A stretch of 64,000 nucleotides of DNA from Triticum aestivum (Eukaryota > Streptophyta > Magnoliopsida > Poales > Poaceae). Position 1 is the stretch's first letter. Each line of letters begins with the position of its first letter. Under the pieces are notes generated by a model. It was not told the DNA's origin and made no database searches. It saw only the letters and a list, made by a program, of their open reading frames with translations. The position numbers and the translations under genes were made by a program. Positions 33,601 through 45,759 of the stretch are shown in pieces. The DNA lies in NCBI RefSeq assembly GCF_018294505.1, contig NC_057812.1, forward strand, positions 63,940,494-64,004,493, read 5' to 3'.

Positions 33601-34941
33601 TATATACTTGGTAAAGGGTGAAAGGCTCGGCCTTATGTCTGGTGTCTTGTTCCACTCTTGCCGCCCTAGTTTCCGTCATATCGGTGTTATGTTCCCGAAT
33701 TTTGCGTTCCTTACGTGGTTGGGTTATAATGGGAACCCCTTGACAGTTCGCCTTGAATAAAACTCCTCCACTAATGCCCAACATTGTTTTTACCATTCGC
33801 CACCTAGCCTTTTCTTTCCCTTGGGTTCTGCAGACTCAAGGGTCATCTTTATTTAAACCCCCCCGGGCCAGTGCTTCTGAGTGTTGGTCCAAACTAGAGC
33901 CCCTTGCAGCGCCACCTCGGGGAAACTCGAGGGCTGGTTTTAGTTGTACGGAGCGCTCATCTGAGTGTGCCCTGAGAACGAGATATGTGCAGCTCCTATC
34001 GGGATTTGTCGGCACATTCGGGCGGTATTGCTGGACTTGTTTTACCATTGTCGAGGATGTCTTGTAACCTGGATGCCGAGCCTGATCGGATTGTCTTGGG
34101 AGAAGGAATATCCTTTGTTGACCGTGAGAGCTTGTGATGGGCTAAGTTGGGACACCCCTGCAGGGATTTGAACTTTCGAAAGTCGTGCCCGCGGTTATGG
34201 GCAGATGGGAATTTGTTAATGTCCGGTTGTAAAAAACCTGAAGTGGATCTTAATTAAAATACATCAACCGCGTGTGTAACCGTGATGGTCTCTTTCCGGC
34301 GGAGTCCGGGAAGTGAACACGGTGTTGGAGTTATGCTTGACGTATGTTGTTCTAGGATCACTTCTTGATCATAGTTGTTCGACCGTGCTTTTGACTTCTC
34401 TTCTCGCTCTCATTTGCGTATGTTAGCCACCATATATGCTTGTCGCTTGCTGCAGCTCCACCTCATACCTTTACTTTACCCATAAGCTTAAATAGACTTG
34501 ATCGCGAGGGTGTAAGATTGCTGAGTCCCCGTGACTCACAGATACTTTCAAAACCAGTTTGCAGGTGCCGTTGAACTGTGCAGATGACGCAACCAAGCTC
34601 AAGGAGGAGATCGATGAAGATCTCGTTCTTTGTGTTGTTCTGTTTCCAGTTGATCAGTAGTGGAGCCCAGTCGGGTCGATCGGTAATTTGTGTAGCATTT
34701 GGGGTAGTCTTCTTTTATTTTGCTCCCGTAGTCGGACCTTGATTGTATCTGGATGATGTAATGATTTATTCATGTATTTGTGTGAAGTGGCGATTGTAAG
34801 CCAACTATGTATCTTGTTCCTTATTGTATTACATGGGTTGTTTGCGAAGATTATCTCACTTGCGACATTGATTTCAATGCGGTTATGCCTCTAAGTCATG
34901 CTTCAACACGTGGGAGATATAGCCGCATCGAGGGCGTTACA
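30608..34941 (+). repeat. LARD-like LTR, copy 2
   Basis: The 4334-bp LTR starts TGTAACGCCCCGAGACC and ends GAGGGCGTTACA, with a TATAAATA box at 31096. It is very similar to copy 1 before the TATA box and after about 31740. The GC-rich leader between (about 31105-31735) is largely different from that of copy 1. ORFs of 158-205 codons in that leader overlap on both strands and are treated as non-genic. Confidence 0.85.
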
Positions 34942-35940
34942 CTCGATGAAGAACTCGGTGGTGTCGCGAGCGAATCCAGCGGCAAATAAATCAAGACATA
35001 ACTATGATCACGTAGACTAATCCTAGAGTGGCATATAATTGGTGGTACTAATAACAAGACGTTCATTGGTCTCCGAAAAATAAAGAAGCAGCGAAATATA
35101 TGTGAGTATTCTTTGCATCTTTTCAGTACTACAACCTAGCTGGCACACAATGGAACGCTAGAAACCATTGTGGGTGGCGGGAAGCCAAGCATGCTGGAGA
35201 CTGATGACTGAAAAGAGTTACGGGCGCTAGCAATCCTGATTCCCCTCGTTGGGAGCTGACCGCCACCGACGCCAACATATCCCTTCAGTAGATCAGTGGA
35301 AAAGCCTGGGAAGTTCAGAGAGAAATCAAGGTACATGTGTGGCTGTGTGTTGCCTACGTACAATCCTATAATTTAGTTTACGCTAATTGTGCATATTGAT
35401 AAATTTCTACAACAAGATGCAAAATAATTGCTGTGTGAACATGCGCTAGATATTTTTGTAATAATTTTGTACTACTAATAAGTTATCAAATGCTTTTAAG
35501 CAGTGCATGAACATTAACGTTGCTGCTATTTGTTTGGCCTGTAAGGAGTGAAGTCTGTTGTTGTAGTTAGGCTTGGTGAGAAGGGAGGCGTACATGGCTG
35601 AGGCAATGACGTTGTCGCATTCGTCTCGCCGTATATTATCTTCCTCGAGTAGTAGGGAAGCACTATAAATACTATTACCAATTATTAATTTTGGATATTT
35701 CAGACATAATATTCAGTTTAGAGAGGCGAACGAGGTTGGCGACGATGCAGTATCCAAGGTTAGATCCTCCCCTTCCTTCGAACCTCCCTCTCTTGCTATA
35801 CGATATGTAGATGGACTAAATTTGATATGTGGAATGGTCAGTAGAAGATAGTACTATTTTAGCCTCGGATTCACTTCTTAAATACAAAGGTGCATGTGTT
35901 ATCTTGCAATTGTGTTTTCAGGAAAAGGGCCGGTGACCGG
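34942..35940. other. Unique spacer between LARD-like element and solo LTR
   Basis: About 1 kb with ordinary composition. It holds the minus-strand open frame at 35136-35363 and otherwise no repeat or gene I recognise. It may be part of the interior of Helitron-like element H2, whose ends could be 18152 and 47690. Confidence 0.4.
35136..35363 (-). CDS. Unrecognised open frame, possible gene fragment
   Basis: A 75-codon minus-strand frame begins at an ATG and ends at TAG. It contains LDFSLNFPGFSTDLLKGYVG and SVSSMLGFPPPTMVSSV, with serine, glycine and proline composition resembling the C-terminal tail of a plant regulatory protein. Family unknown. The likely homologous part starts near LDFSLNF, and the first dozen codons may be non-coding. 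It stands alone between transposons and may be a terminal exon captured by a Helitron-like element. A chance ORF cannot be excluded. Confidence 0.3.
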   Translation of the reverse strand: MYVGNTQPHMYLDFSLNFPGFSTDLLKGYVGVGGGQLPTRGIRIASARNSFQSSVSSMLGFPPPTMVSSVPLCAS

Positions 35941-38528
35941 TGTGACGCCCCCGATTCAATCATACACTAATCATACATGCAAACGTGTACGATCAAGATC
36001 AGGGACTCACGGGAAGATACCACAACACAACTCTACAAATAAAATAAGTCATACAAGCATCATATTACAAGCCAGGGGCCTCGAAGGCTCGAATACAAGA
36101 GCTCGATCACAGACGAATCAGCGGAAGCAACAATATCTGAGTACAGACATAAGTTAAACAAGTTTGCCTTAAGAAGGCTAACACAAACTGGGATACAGAT
36201 CGAAAGAGGCGTAGGCCTCCTGCCTAGGATCCTCCTAAACTACTGTTGGTCGCCGTCAGCGGGCTGCACGTAGTAGTAGGCACCTCCCGAGTAGTAGTAG
36301 TCATCATCAATGGTGGCGTCTGGCTCCTGGACTCCAGCATCTGGTTGCGACAACTAGAAAGAAAGGAAAGGGGGAAAAAGGGGGAGAAAGCAACCGTGAG
36401 TACTCATCCAAAGTACTCGCAAGCAAGGAGCTACACTACATATGCATGGGTATCAAATGGAATAAGGGTATCATATGTGGACTGAACTGCAGAATGCCAG
36501 AATAAGAGGGGGATAACTAATCCTGTCGAAGACTACGCTTCTGGCCACCTCCATCTTGCAGCATGTAGGAGAGAGTAGATGGTAAGTTCACCAAGTAGCA
36601 TCAATTAGCATCATATAGCATAATCCTAACCGATGATCCTCCCCTCGTCGCCCTGTCAGAGAGCGATCACCAGTTGTATCTGGCACTTGGAAGGGTGTGT
36701 TTTATTAAGTATCCGGTTCTAGTTGTCATAAGGTCAAGGTACAACTCCAAGTCGTCCTGTTACCGAAGATCACGGCTATTCGAATAGATTAACTTCCCTG
36801 CAGGGGTGCACCACATAACCCAACACGCTCGATCCCATTTGGCCGGACACACTTTCCTGGGTCATGCCCGGCCTCGGAAGATCAACACGTCGCAGCCCTA
36901 CCTAGGCACAACAGAGAGGTCAGCACGCCGGTCTAAATCCTATGGCGCAAGGGTCTGGGCCCATCGCCCATTGCACACCTGCACGTTGCGTACGCGGCCG
37001 GAAGCAGAACTAGCCCCCTTAATACAAGAGCAGGCTTACGGTCCAATTCGGCGCGCGCCACTCAGTCGCTGACGTCACGAAGGCTTCGGCTGATACCACG
37101 ACGTCGAGTGCCCATAACTGTCCCCGCGTAGATGGTTAGTGCGTATAAGCCAGTGGCCAGACTCAGATCAAATACCAAGATCTCGTTAAGCGTGTTTAAG
37201 TATTCGCGAACGTCGACCAGGGCCAGGCCCACTTCTCTCCTAGGTGGTCTCAACCTGCCCTGTCGCTCCGCCACAAAGTAACAGTCGGGGGCCGTCGGGA
37301 ACCCAGGCCCACCTCTACCGGGATGGAGCCACCTGCCTCTTCAGCCCCCAACTCCGAACAGTACCACAGGTAATGTAACTGTGTAAAGTATATAGTATAT
37401 GCCCGTGATCACCTCCCGAAGTGATCACGGCCCAGTAGTATAGCATGGTAGACGGACAAGAGTGTAGGGCCACTGATGGAACACTAGCATCCTATACTAA
37501 GCAGTAGGATAGCACGTAATGGTAACAACAGTAGTAGCAAGGACAGGCTATGCATCAGGATAGGAATAACGGAAAGCAGTAACATGCTACACTACTCTAA
37601 TGCAAGCAGTATAGAGAAGAGTAGGCGATATCTGGTGATCAAAGGGGGGGCTTGCCTGGTTTCTCTGGCAAGAGAGATGGGTCGTCAACACCGTAGTCGA
37701 ACTGGGGGGTTCGCCGGCAGCCTCAGGGTCTACCGGAAAGAAGTAACGGAGGAGGAACACAATAAATAACAGTGCAATCAAAGCCTCACAAGGCATAACA
37801 TGACAATACGCAGTGCTAGGGGTGCCCTAACGCAGTATGAGGTGGTACCGGCGAAGGGGGGAAACCTCCGGGAAAATATCCCCGGGGTTTCGCATTTTCG
37901 AACAGATGAACTGGAGGAGGAAAGTTGCGTGTTCGCTATGCTAAGTATGCGTGGCGGACGAACGGGCTGCGAAATCGGGTTCGTCTCGTCGTTCTGAGCA
38001 ACTTTCATGTACAAGGTATTTTTCATCCGAGTTACGATTTATTTTATATTATTTTTAGAAGATTTAAATCATTTTTAGAATTATCAGAATTAATTTAATT
38101 AGAAAATGCCATTATGATGTCAGCATGACATCAGGGTGATGTCAGCAGTCAACAGTCAGTTGACTTGGTCAAACTGACGCGTGGGTCCCAGTTGTCATTG
38201 ACTTAGGTTAACTAAACATGATTAGTTAATTTAATTAAGTGATTAGGTTAATTGGATAGGATTAATTAAGTTAATTAATTAGTTAATTAACTCTTTAATT
38301 AATTAATTAATAATTAATTATTTTCAATTCCTTTTTTTAATGTTCTCAGGGGGCGTGGGGCCCCTTGCCCAGTGGCACAGAGGCCACACTACAAGAAATA
38401 TGTTGATCCATGACGGATTTCGCATGACGTTTTCGAAATCTGTCATGAATAGCCCGGTATAGGCCCGCAAGCCCGCTAAAGCCCGCCAAAGCTCGCCTAA
38501 CCATTCACGTATAAAACCCAAACCCTAA

Positions 38529-39158
38529 GTGCCTCTCCTCTCTCTGTCTCTCCCTTCGTCGCAGCCCCCCTCCCGATTCCCCATCTCCTCACACACATTG
38601 CCGCCACCCACCACCACATCGCCTCCTCCCACTGCTCGTCGCCAGCCCTTCCCCTCCTCTCACCTCGCCGCTACGGCGGCTGCTAGATCCGCCGCAACCC
38701 CCACCAATCCATCTCTCGTGCGACCCATCTCTCCCTTTCCCGCGAATCATCGCGCCGCCACCAAGATCCGCCGATTCCGGCGATGTCCGCCACTGTGCAA
38801 CACACTCACGAGCTCATCTCCGACCCCTCCGCCCTCCAGCCCGGCTGGATCCGCCGCTCCCAGCCCCCTGCACTCGCACTCAACCCTTAGCCAATGTCTA
38901 GGGTTTCAGCTACGGCGGCGCGTCTGTCACTGGCGCGTCTCCAGCAGCAGCACTTCGTCGTGCATCGCGCCCCCTCGCGCCTCTCCGCCTCCCCCTAGCT
39001 CAGTGCGCTCGCCTGCGTTGGGCTGGACGGCGGTGACCCCGACCCCCTCTTCCGCGTCTCCGGCGCAGCGGCGCGTCCCATGGCAACCTCCTCTGTCACG
39101 CGAGACGGCGTCTGACCTGCACTGCGACCATTGCATTGCTTACAAAGGTCTCCAGTGA
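38529..39158 (+). other. Gene-leader-like GC-rich ORF in the CACTA, possibly captured
   Basis: A 209-codon frame lies inside the left part of the CACTA. It is rich in Pro, Ser and Arg, with no domain I recognise. The preceding CCCAAACCCTAAGTGCC and the CT-rich run are typical of grass 5' leaders, and AT-rich intron-like sequence follows near 39160. This looks like the 5' end of a host gene taken into the transposon, or the element's own promoter region. The ORF itself may be only a product of low stop frequency in GC-rich DNA. Confidence 0.35.
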
Positions 39159-39159
39159 G

Positions 39160-41131
39160 CACTGCGACCTCTACCTCCCTCTTCTCCTTGATTCAGCTTG
39201 ATTTTGTATCTTTCCTCTCAAGAATTGATGATTTAATATTTACAAACATTAATCCCTCTGTTATAGAATTTATAGTCTAGTAGCAAGTTAGGCTCATAGT
39301 CAGTAAACTGTTTGTTGCTTCCCTGATTTGATTAAAATGACTGTTGCAATCAGGTGGTTGTAGTTTTATTTGAGTGTACTTTTTTAGCTGTATTCTGTGA
39401 AAGTAAACTCCAGAGTGCAAAATTGTATTTGTTGTGCATTTTTGTATCTTTTCAGAACAAAAAGGGATGAATTGAACCTCTTCTAGCTCCTAATAAAAGG
39501 CAATGTGCAAAACTGTATGTTCTGTACATTTTTGTATCTTTCCAGAACAAAAAGATATGGAGAATTGAACCTCTTCTTACTGCCTAATAAAAGGGAGTGT
39601 ATTACTAGTTCAATCACTTCCAGAATGCTTGTTGATATATCAGGAAAAGCGAGTTATCCACTTTATGAATTACTGGATGTTGCTTTACATTCTACAATAG
39701 CCTCCTTTTTGTCTTTCTATATTGTGGAATCAGTGTTCCTTGTCTGACATATTTCTCTACTAATGTAAAGTGTATATATTAATGCAATATTATTATGCTT
39801 GTTATGATATCTTAAGCACTGTTCCTGGCTCAGGTCTCCACTTGATCAGTGACGAAGGTTGATGATTACAACTGAACGACTGAATCAGTCCACTGGTAGA
39901 ATTAAATATAGTTGAAGAACTATGTTGCAGACAAAAGAACTTGGTGTGTCAATTCTTTAGGACCTCACACTACAATACATAGTCAATCATAACTACTTTA
40001 TAATAGTTTAGATATACTTCCTTGAAATGTTATGTGAACCATCGTTGGCTGTGCAACTTTGAAAGTGTCTCCACCTTGAACATTTCATTTATTCTTATTT
40101 TCTCTACCATTAATAGGTATTATTTATAATATGCTTCCTCAATTCCGAAATAATTGAATTTGATCAAGTTTATAAGTAAAAAAGAGGTCACTTGGCTGTT
40201 CTTGACATGTAGATAGGTGTATTTGTTTACATAAGAAAAATGACACCAAGTTAGTTCATGATCATGGTTTAGAAAAAAAAAGGTGTGCACTATGGTAAAT
40301 AGAAGTACAGTTTTGTTGCAAGTAGTTTTCCAGAAACGATAACTTATCTTGTTCCCCTATCCCTTTATTATTTGTCAACACCCCTCTGATCTTTGAGATG
40401 ATAATTATTCAAAGGTACCTACAGTTACACAACAAGGTGGAGCTCCTCAGCGCTTTGGCATGGGTAAGCTCCTATGCCCTTCAGGATGATTTGAACTATT
40501 TGGCACTAGATTACTCATGATTAGTCGTCGATGTTGTGTTGCTGCAATGAAACAATATTGTTGATTAATGAAAGACAAGCAATCCTGGCATAACTCTTAA
40601 GTATATAGGCCTCATGAGTGAGGTTCAAACCACGTGAAATAAAAATGATGGTTCAGATGATAATAACTACTATTTATGTTGTTGTAATCAACTTGCCATT
40701 TTGTAACAGAAGCATATTGTCTGTTACAGGTTTACTTGGTGGTCAGAGCCAAAAAGGAAGTTCGAGGTGTAGGCATGAACTTGATGATTAAGAGGGTCTG
40801 TACAATCTTGTATATTTGTTGATGTAATCTGGTGTAATTATTACTAAGGGTCTGTTATCTGATGTTGGATGTTTTATTGGCCACGTTTTAAAAGGGCTTT
40901 ACTCAGTGAAATAATTGAATAGAAATTTGTGAAATGCTTTAAATTATGGGCATGTTCAATAGAATTAATTGTGTTGTGAAAGCTTGTTTGATTATGTGTA
41001 ATGGGTGGCGCTGTAACTGGTTGGATGGAAATCATGCCAGACTAAAATAAATGGTCTAAACTACCACAACAAAAAAAGTGGATGCCACGTCACATTCACG
41101 CTGGTGCCATGTAGATGCCACGTCAAGCCCA
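39160..41131. other. CACTA interior: non-coding
   Basis: About 2 kb of AT-rich sequence without a supported gene. It includes a 90-bp tandem duplication (39415-39504 and 39505-39596, sharing CATTTTTGTATCTTTCCAGA or its variant, and CAGAACAAAAAG). The run up to the MULE contains no other repeat I recognise. Confidence 0.5.
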
Positions 41132-41140
41132 TTTTTGTAC

Positions 41141-44100
41141 GAGAGAATTCCTTATCTAACACTACCTTAAATTTTTTTGCCTTATTTGACACTGCAAAAC
41201 TTTTTCTTCCTTATGTAACACCAATGCTAAAATTTGTTCCCTTTATAACATTTCCATCCATTTTGACCTCTAACGGTGTGAAATGACACCTGAGAAGACG
41301 ATTTTACCCCTGATGAACTTGTGATCAAAATTCTTCCCACAGTAAAAAGCAACAGTTTTTTCACAATTTAGTTCAAAATTTGGGCAGAACCTCCCCTGTA
41401 ATTTGATGCACATCCAGATCACACAATTCACATATACATATATTTCAACAAATAGTATTCAGATTTGCACATAAACATACAGGCCCCCATCCAAGTACAC
41501 ATATATCGCTTCCAACATATACATGATCACATATGAGTCCAATCCCACACATACATCATAATCTACATCATATGAGCAACACAAAAGGATTGTCATCATG
41601 TCCAGGTTCGCGTACATAGTCCAAGTCCATGATATGGACTACACAAAAGTGACATAAGGTTCCCATATGAGTCCAAGTCCACACAACATGACTTGAGCAG
41701 CAACAGAAGTGACTCTAACTAAAAGAAATTAAATTTAGTTCACAAGCTAAGTCTTCTTCTACTCCTTGTGCTCATTGCGGGGCTGGCTGGGTTAGCTTTT
41801 TTGCTTCTTGTGCTCATTGCGGGGCTGTCGAATGGTGGCACCATAGGACAACTTTCATCCTTTTTAGCAAGCTCCATCTTCTTCCCCTTCCCTGATCTGC
41901 ACTTGTACATGTATGGCAACAGTAGTCTTAGAGCAAATAACAATATGAACTATGCATAGTATTTGACATTAAAATTCAGAATTAGCAAAGATCACCTTTT
42001 ACACCCTTTTGCATTTTTCTTGTTTGTAGTCTTCAAAGTTTGGCTATGTTTTCCTTTCTTCTTGGTTGTAATTTCTAAGCTTTGGCTATGGATTAGATGA
42101 ATGCACACTCAGTTTTCATTTGGCACAAATCAAACTCAGTTTTCATTTGGCACAAATTAAATTCAGATTTGCTAACCTTGGTGGAAAATACATAGCGGTT
42201 GCCGGTGCTTCATCACCTCTTGGCACAATGGATGACTCGGCTGATTTGGTAGTCTTCCTCCTCTTCTTTGGTGGTTCTCTACATGAGCAATAAGAAAGTA
42301 GTTCACATGCATAGTTGATTACAAAACAGTAATGCAAGAGAGTAGTTAACATGCATAAGAAAGTAGAATGCATAGTTGATTACCTCAACTCCATCAAAGC
42401 AGCAATGTCATATTTGTTCCCCTTCTTGCACTTGTGCCAATGGTGCCCGTATTCCTTACAAATAGGGCATAAGTGCTGGCCACTTTTCCTCTTTTTCTCA
42501 CTACAACCCTTATGCCTCTCTGTTTGGGGCCGACCAGCTACGGCTTTTAACAAGGGTGGATGCATGAAGAATCCATGGTTAGATTTAGGCCACTGGGTCT
42601 TGTCACACATAGCAGGGATTAGTTGGCCATAAGCTGCTCTAAACTTGTCAATGGAGTAATACGAGTCCACATAATTCTGTATATGTGCATTGACAAGTGA
42701 TGTGATGAATGCTAGAGCATGTTTGCAAGGAAGGCCAGAAACTTGCCATTGTCTACAAGAGCATGTGTTGTCATGCAAGTTGACGACAAACCTAAACCCG
42801 CTGCCTCCCAATTGAGTAACTTCAGCAACTTCTTCCGAGCTTTCTACCACCTCCAAGTTCAACTCTCTACTCTTTGCATTCAACTTCTTAATTATGTGGG
42901 GCAAAATTAAGCCAACTAACTTCTTTGCTACTTTTCTCCGGCGATTCCACATGATCATAATCATCTGCCTAAGCTTGTCCATTAAGTCGTCCAAGTTCAA
43001 AGACTTGTGGTGCTTAATCCAATTATTGAAGCACTCTGCCAGGTTGTTGGTTACATAGTCCACCTTACAAATGGTTGAGAACTGACTCCTAGTCCACAAC
43101 CTAGTGTGCCATTTCCTAAGATATGCAGTTGCTGCTGGCTTTGCTGTTTCCATTGCAACCCAATTTTTCTCAAATATATATGTATTCCATGAGTAAGCAG
43201 CATTCCAAAGATGGTCATCAAATACCTTTCCGTGATACTTTTTCTTGAAGTTTGACACCAAGTGAAACATGCATTCCCTATGTTCTACTTCTGGGAAAAC
43301 TTCCTTTACCCCTGTCATCACCGCCTGCCCGGCATCAGTGCTTATGGCTAAACCCCTTGGTGATCCTATGGCTTGCCTAAGCAATTGCATGAACCAAATC
43401 CAGTTCTCATTTGTTTCGGAATCAAAAATTCCAAAACAAAGTGGATACATCCAATTATGGCCATCTACAGCGGTAGCACTAGCCAGCTGCCCCTTGAACC
43501 TGCCTGTTAAGAATGTGCTATCTACTGCCAAATATGGCCTGCACCCACCAAGGAATCCGTCTATGCAAGGTTTCAAAGCAAAGAAGAACCTTCTAAACCT
43601 GATTTTTCCTTTTATAGTGTAATGATCAATCTGAACTATGCTACCAGGGCAAGTGGTTTCAACTTGTGCTTTAAACCTATACAAATTGTCAAAGCTGCTA
43701 TCCCAATCACCATACAATTCTTTCAGAGCTAGCTTCTTACCCATATATACTCTCTTGTAGTGGAGGTCAACCTTGTGGTGTTCTTTAATCTTCTTCTGCA
43801 ATGCCTTCGCTCCGAGAGTTGCATCTTCAATCAGCCAATCCTTCACCTTATCACATACCCAATGCTTGGTTCCATTCTTCGTCTTCTTTTTCCTTCTTGT
43901 ACTAGAGCAATCATGACCACATGGGTTTTTCTTCACCTTCAAAAGAGAAAACAGATGTAATTAGCTAAAAATACTTAACAATTATGCAAGAAATGTTCAC
44001 AAATGGGTAAAGTTAAACAATTACCATCACGGTACACTTATCTTCTGTTGTAGAAGCATGTATCCTCCAGGGACAATTATCTGCATCCCGTCTTGAACAA

Positions 44101-45759
44101 TAGCCCCTAAACCGATGACGGGTACTATACTCGGTGTTATACTCAAATTCACGTTTGATTGCATGCTGAGAAAGTGCCAACTTGAACTCTTTCATGCTGG
44201 GATATGTAAAGCCTTTTGTCATTGGAGGGTCTAATTTGTCATACTCTACATGTGGAGTATGCTCTGCCTCATGCAACTCCTCATCCTCCTCTACTTCAAC
44301 CTCCTCTACTTCATCATCCTCTACTTCACTCTCAGCCTCACTATCATCCTCACAAATATAGTCTTTGTCCTTCTCTTTATTAGGACAAAGAACCACATTT
44401 AAGGGAATAGGTTCATCCACTTCATACATATTCTCCTCATCAACACCAACATGCTCATTCTCAGGTCTTGGGTTGCGAAGGTAAGCATCATCCTCTTGTT
44501 CTACATTTTTATTAGGTTGGCTATGCGCATCACTATGCCACTTGGTGATAGGCTCATACGGTTCAGACGGATCACAATATGCAATGATCATACGCACCAC
44601 CTTTGTCTCCGAGTGTTTCTCAAACATAAGCATTAAATCTTGGTCACATTTTACTTCTGGACAGATTTTTAGAGCATCATCATAGTACTGCACATGTGCA
44701 ACTTCCAAATAACGCGGAGAGTACTGCTCTACAATTGATTCAATGAAATCCTTATAGTTTGTCAAGTCACAATCAATGATCTTCTCGAAACAGAAACATC
44801 GGATGTCTTTTCGAGCTTTTTTTGTTGCCAAACAATTCAATTTTTATCAAATAACTTGAATTTGGATCCATCCTGTGAATTCAAGAGACAATTAAGTGAA
44901 GAAACTATGCATGAGTATTGCTAGATAGTTCTGATCATTGCTAGTGGTACAAACATCATACAAATCCATTAAGTGCCATGAACTTACCCATCTGGACACG
45001 CCCATGTAGCGGAGGCCAGCCGAGCTGCACCCTGGCCTGACCCTATAGCTGCTGCTGAGGCCGATTCAGCAGCGTATTGGCCTGAGCCTACAGCTGCTGT
45101 CGAGCCCAAACCAGCCATGCCTTGGCCTGAGCCTCCAGCCACGTCGGCGGTTGAGCCCTCAGCCCATGCCCCGCCCTGGCCCGTGATTGCTGCAGCCGAG
45201 ACACCGCCTCCTGCCGAAGCCGTGCGCTGACCCGGCCCCTCCGCAACCGTAGCCGTGCGCTGGCCCGACCCCTCCGGACCACCGCCGTCGCTAAGGCTCG
45301 CCATCGCCGGATCCGCGGGGGCGCCAAGGTCGGACCCCTCCGCTGCCGCGCACTGGCTTTCCTCCGCAGCGCCTTCCCCATCCTCAGCACCACCGCCATC
45401 CATGACGCCGAATCTCCGCCGCCGCTAGCAGGTTCACCGCCGTCGCGGCCGCCCGCAATCGCTAGGGTTTGAGAAAGGGGAAGCGGGGAAGGGGATGTGG
45501 ATCGCGAGAGAGATGCCCGGTTCGGTTCGGTCCTGTTGTGTTTTCTTTTTTTTCATGCTTATGGGCAGGGGCATTTTTGTCCAGCTAAAGAAAACTGACA
45601 TCACTTCATGCCTATTTTAACGGTGTTAGCTAACAGAACTGACGGGAGTGTTAGATAGGGGAATATTTTTTATACATGATGTTAGATAAGGAAGAAGAAA
45701 ATTTCCAGTGTTAAATAAGGAACCATTATTTAAAATAGTGTTATATAAGGAATTTTCTC
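41141..45759 (-). mobile_element. Mutator-like element (MULE), 4.6 kb, nearly intact
   Basis: The ends are GAGAGAATTCCTTATCTAAC at the left and, read inward, GAGAAAATTCCTTATATAAC at the right. The inverted similarity extends about 150 bp with recurring CTTATNTAACA blocks. An exact 9-bp target duplication TTTTTGTAC flanks it (41132-41140 and 45760-45768), diagnostic of Mutator elements. It carries its own transposase gene on the minus strand (41740-45403), so it is the potentially autonomous type. It is inserted in the CACTA at 38387-45994. Confidence 0.95.
41740..45403 (-). CDS. MULE transposase (MuDR type), six exons, one apparent frameshift
   Basis: Encodes the nuclear enzyme that binds the MULE ends and cuts and joins DNA. 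My exon model: 45403-44988, 44872-44025, 43936-42384, 42278-42177, 42085-41996, 41896-41740, all with GT-AG introns and matching phases. Total 3166 nt, one base over a whole number of codons; the A7 run at 44817-44823 is where the frame slips. Exon 1 starts at ATG and is Gly/Ala-rich with GSGQ repeats. Exon 2 has an acidic stretch and the MuDR N-terminal domain (FTYPSMKEFKLALSQHAIK, then C and H residues). Exon 3 holds the DDE core (VDSTFLTG, ISTDAG, HRECMFHL), the SWIM finger (CSCRQWQVSGLPCKHA) and a zinc knuckle (CPICKEYGHHWHKC). Exons 4-6 are a basic tail (EPPKKRRKTTK). Expected length about 1054 residues. Confidence 0.9.

Larger units (their letters stand above)
18202..34941 (+). mobile_element. 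Tandem LARD/Sukkula-like gypsy retroelement (internal-LTR-internal-LTR)
   Basis: In order: partial internal region (18202-21319), LTR (21320-25779, 4460 bp), primer-binding site and foreign insert (25780-27112), internal region (27113-30607) and LTR (30608-34941, 4334 bp). The two halves repeat at an offset of about 9160-9290 bp. LTRs start TGTAACGCCC and end GGTGTTACA or GGCGTTACA. The internal domain of about 3.5 kb has no gag, protease, RT or integrase. LTRs near 4.4 kb around a 3.5 kb non-coding domain fit the large retrotransposon derivatives (LARD, Sukkula) described from barley; the family name is inferred. The sequence ACTCGATG follows the right LTR. Confidence 0.75.

Noticed and set aside
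38220..38330. TTAATTAA-rich stretch as a possible origin or matrix attachment region
   Set aside because: It is simple AT-rich sequence in an LTR with nothing further to support a function.
45088..45399. A 103-codon minus-strand ORF overlapping MULE transposase exon 1
   Set aside because: It is an alternate frame of exon 1; the other frame starts at ATG and joins the exon 2 frame by a good donor site.
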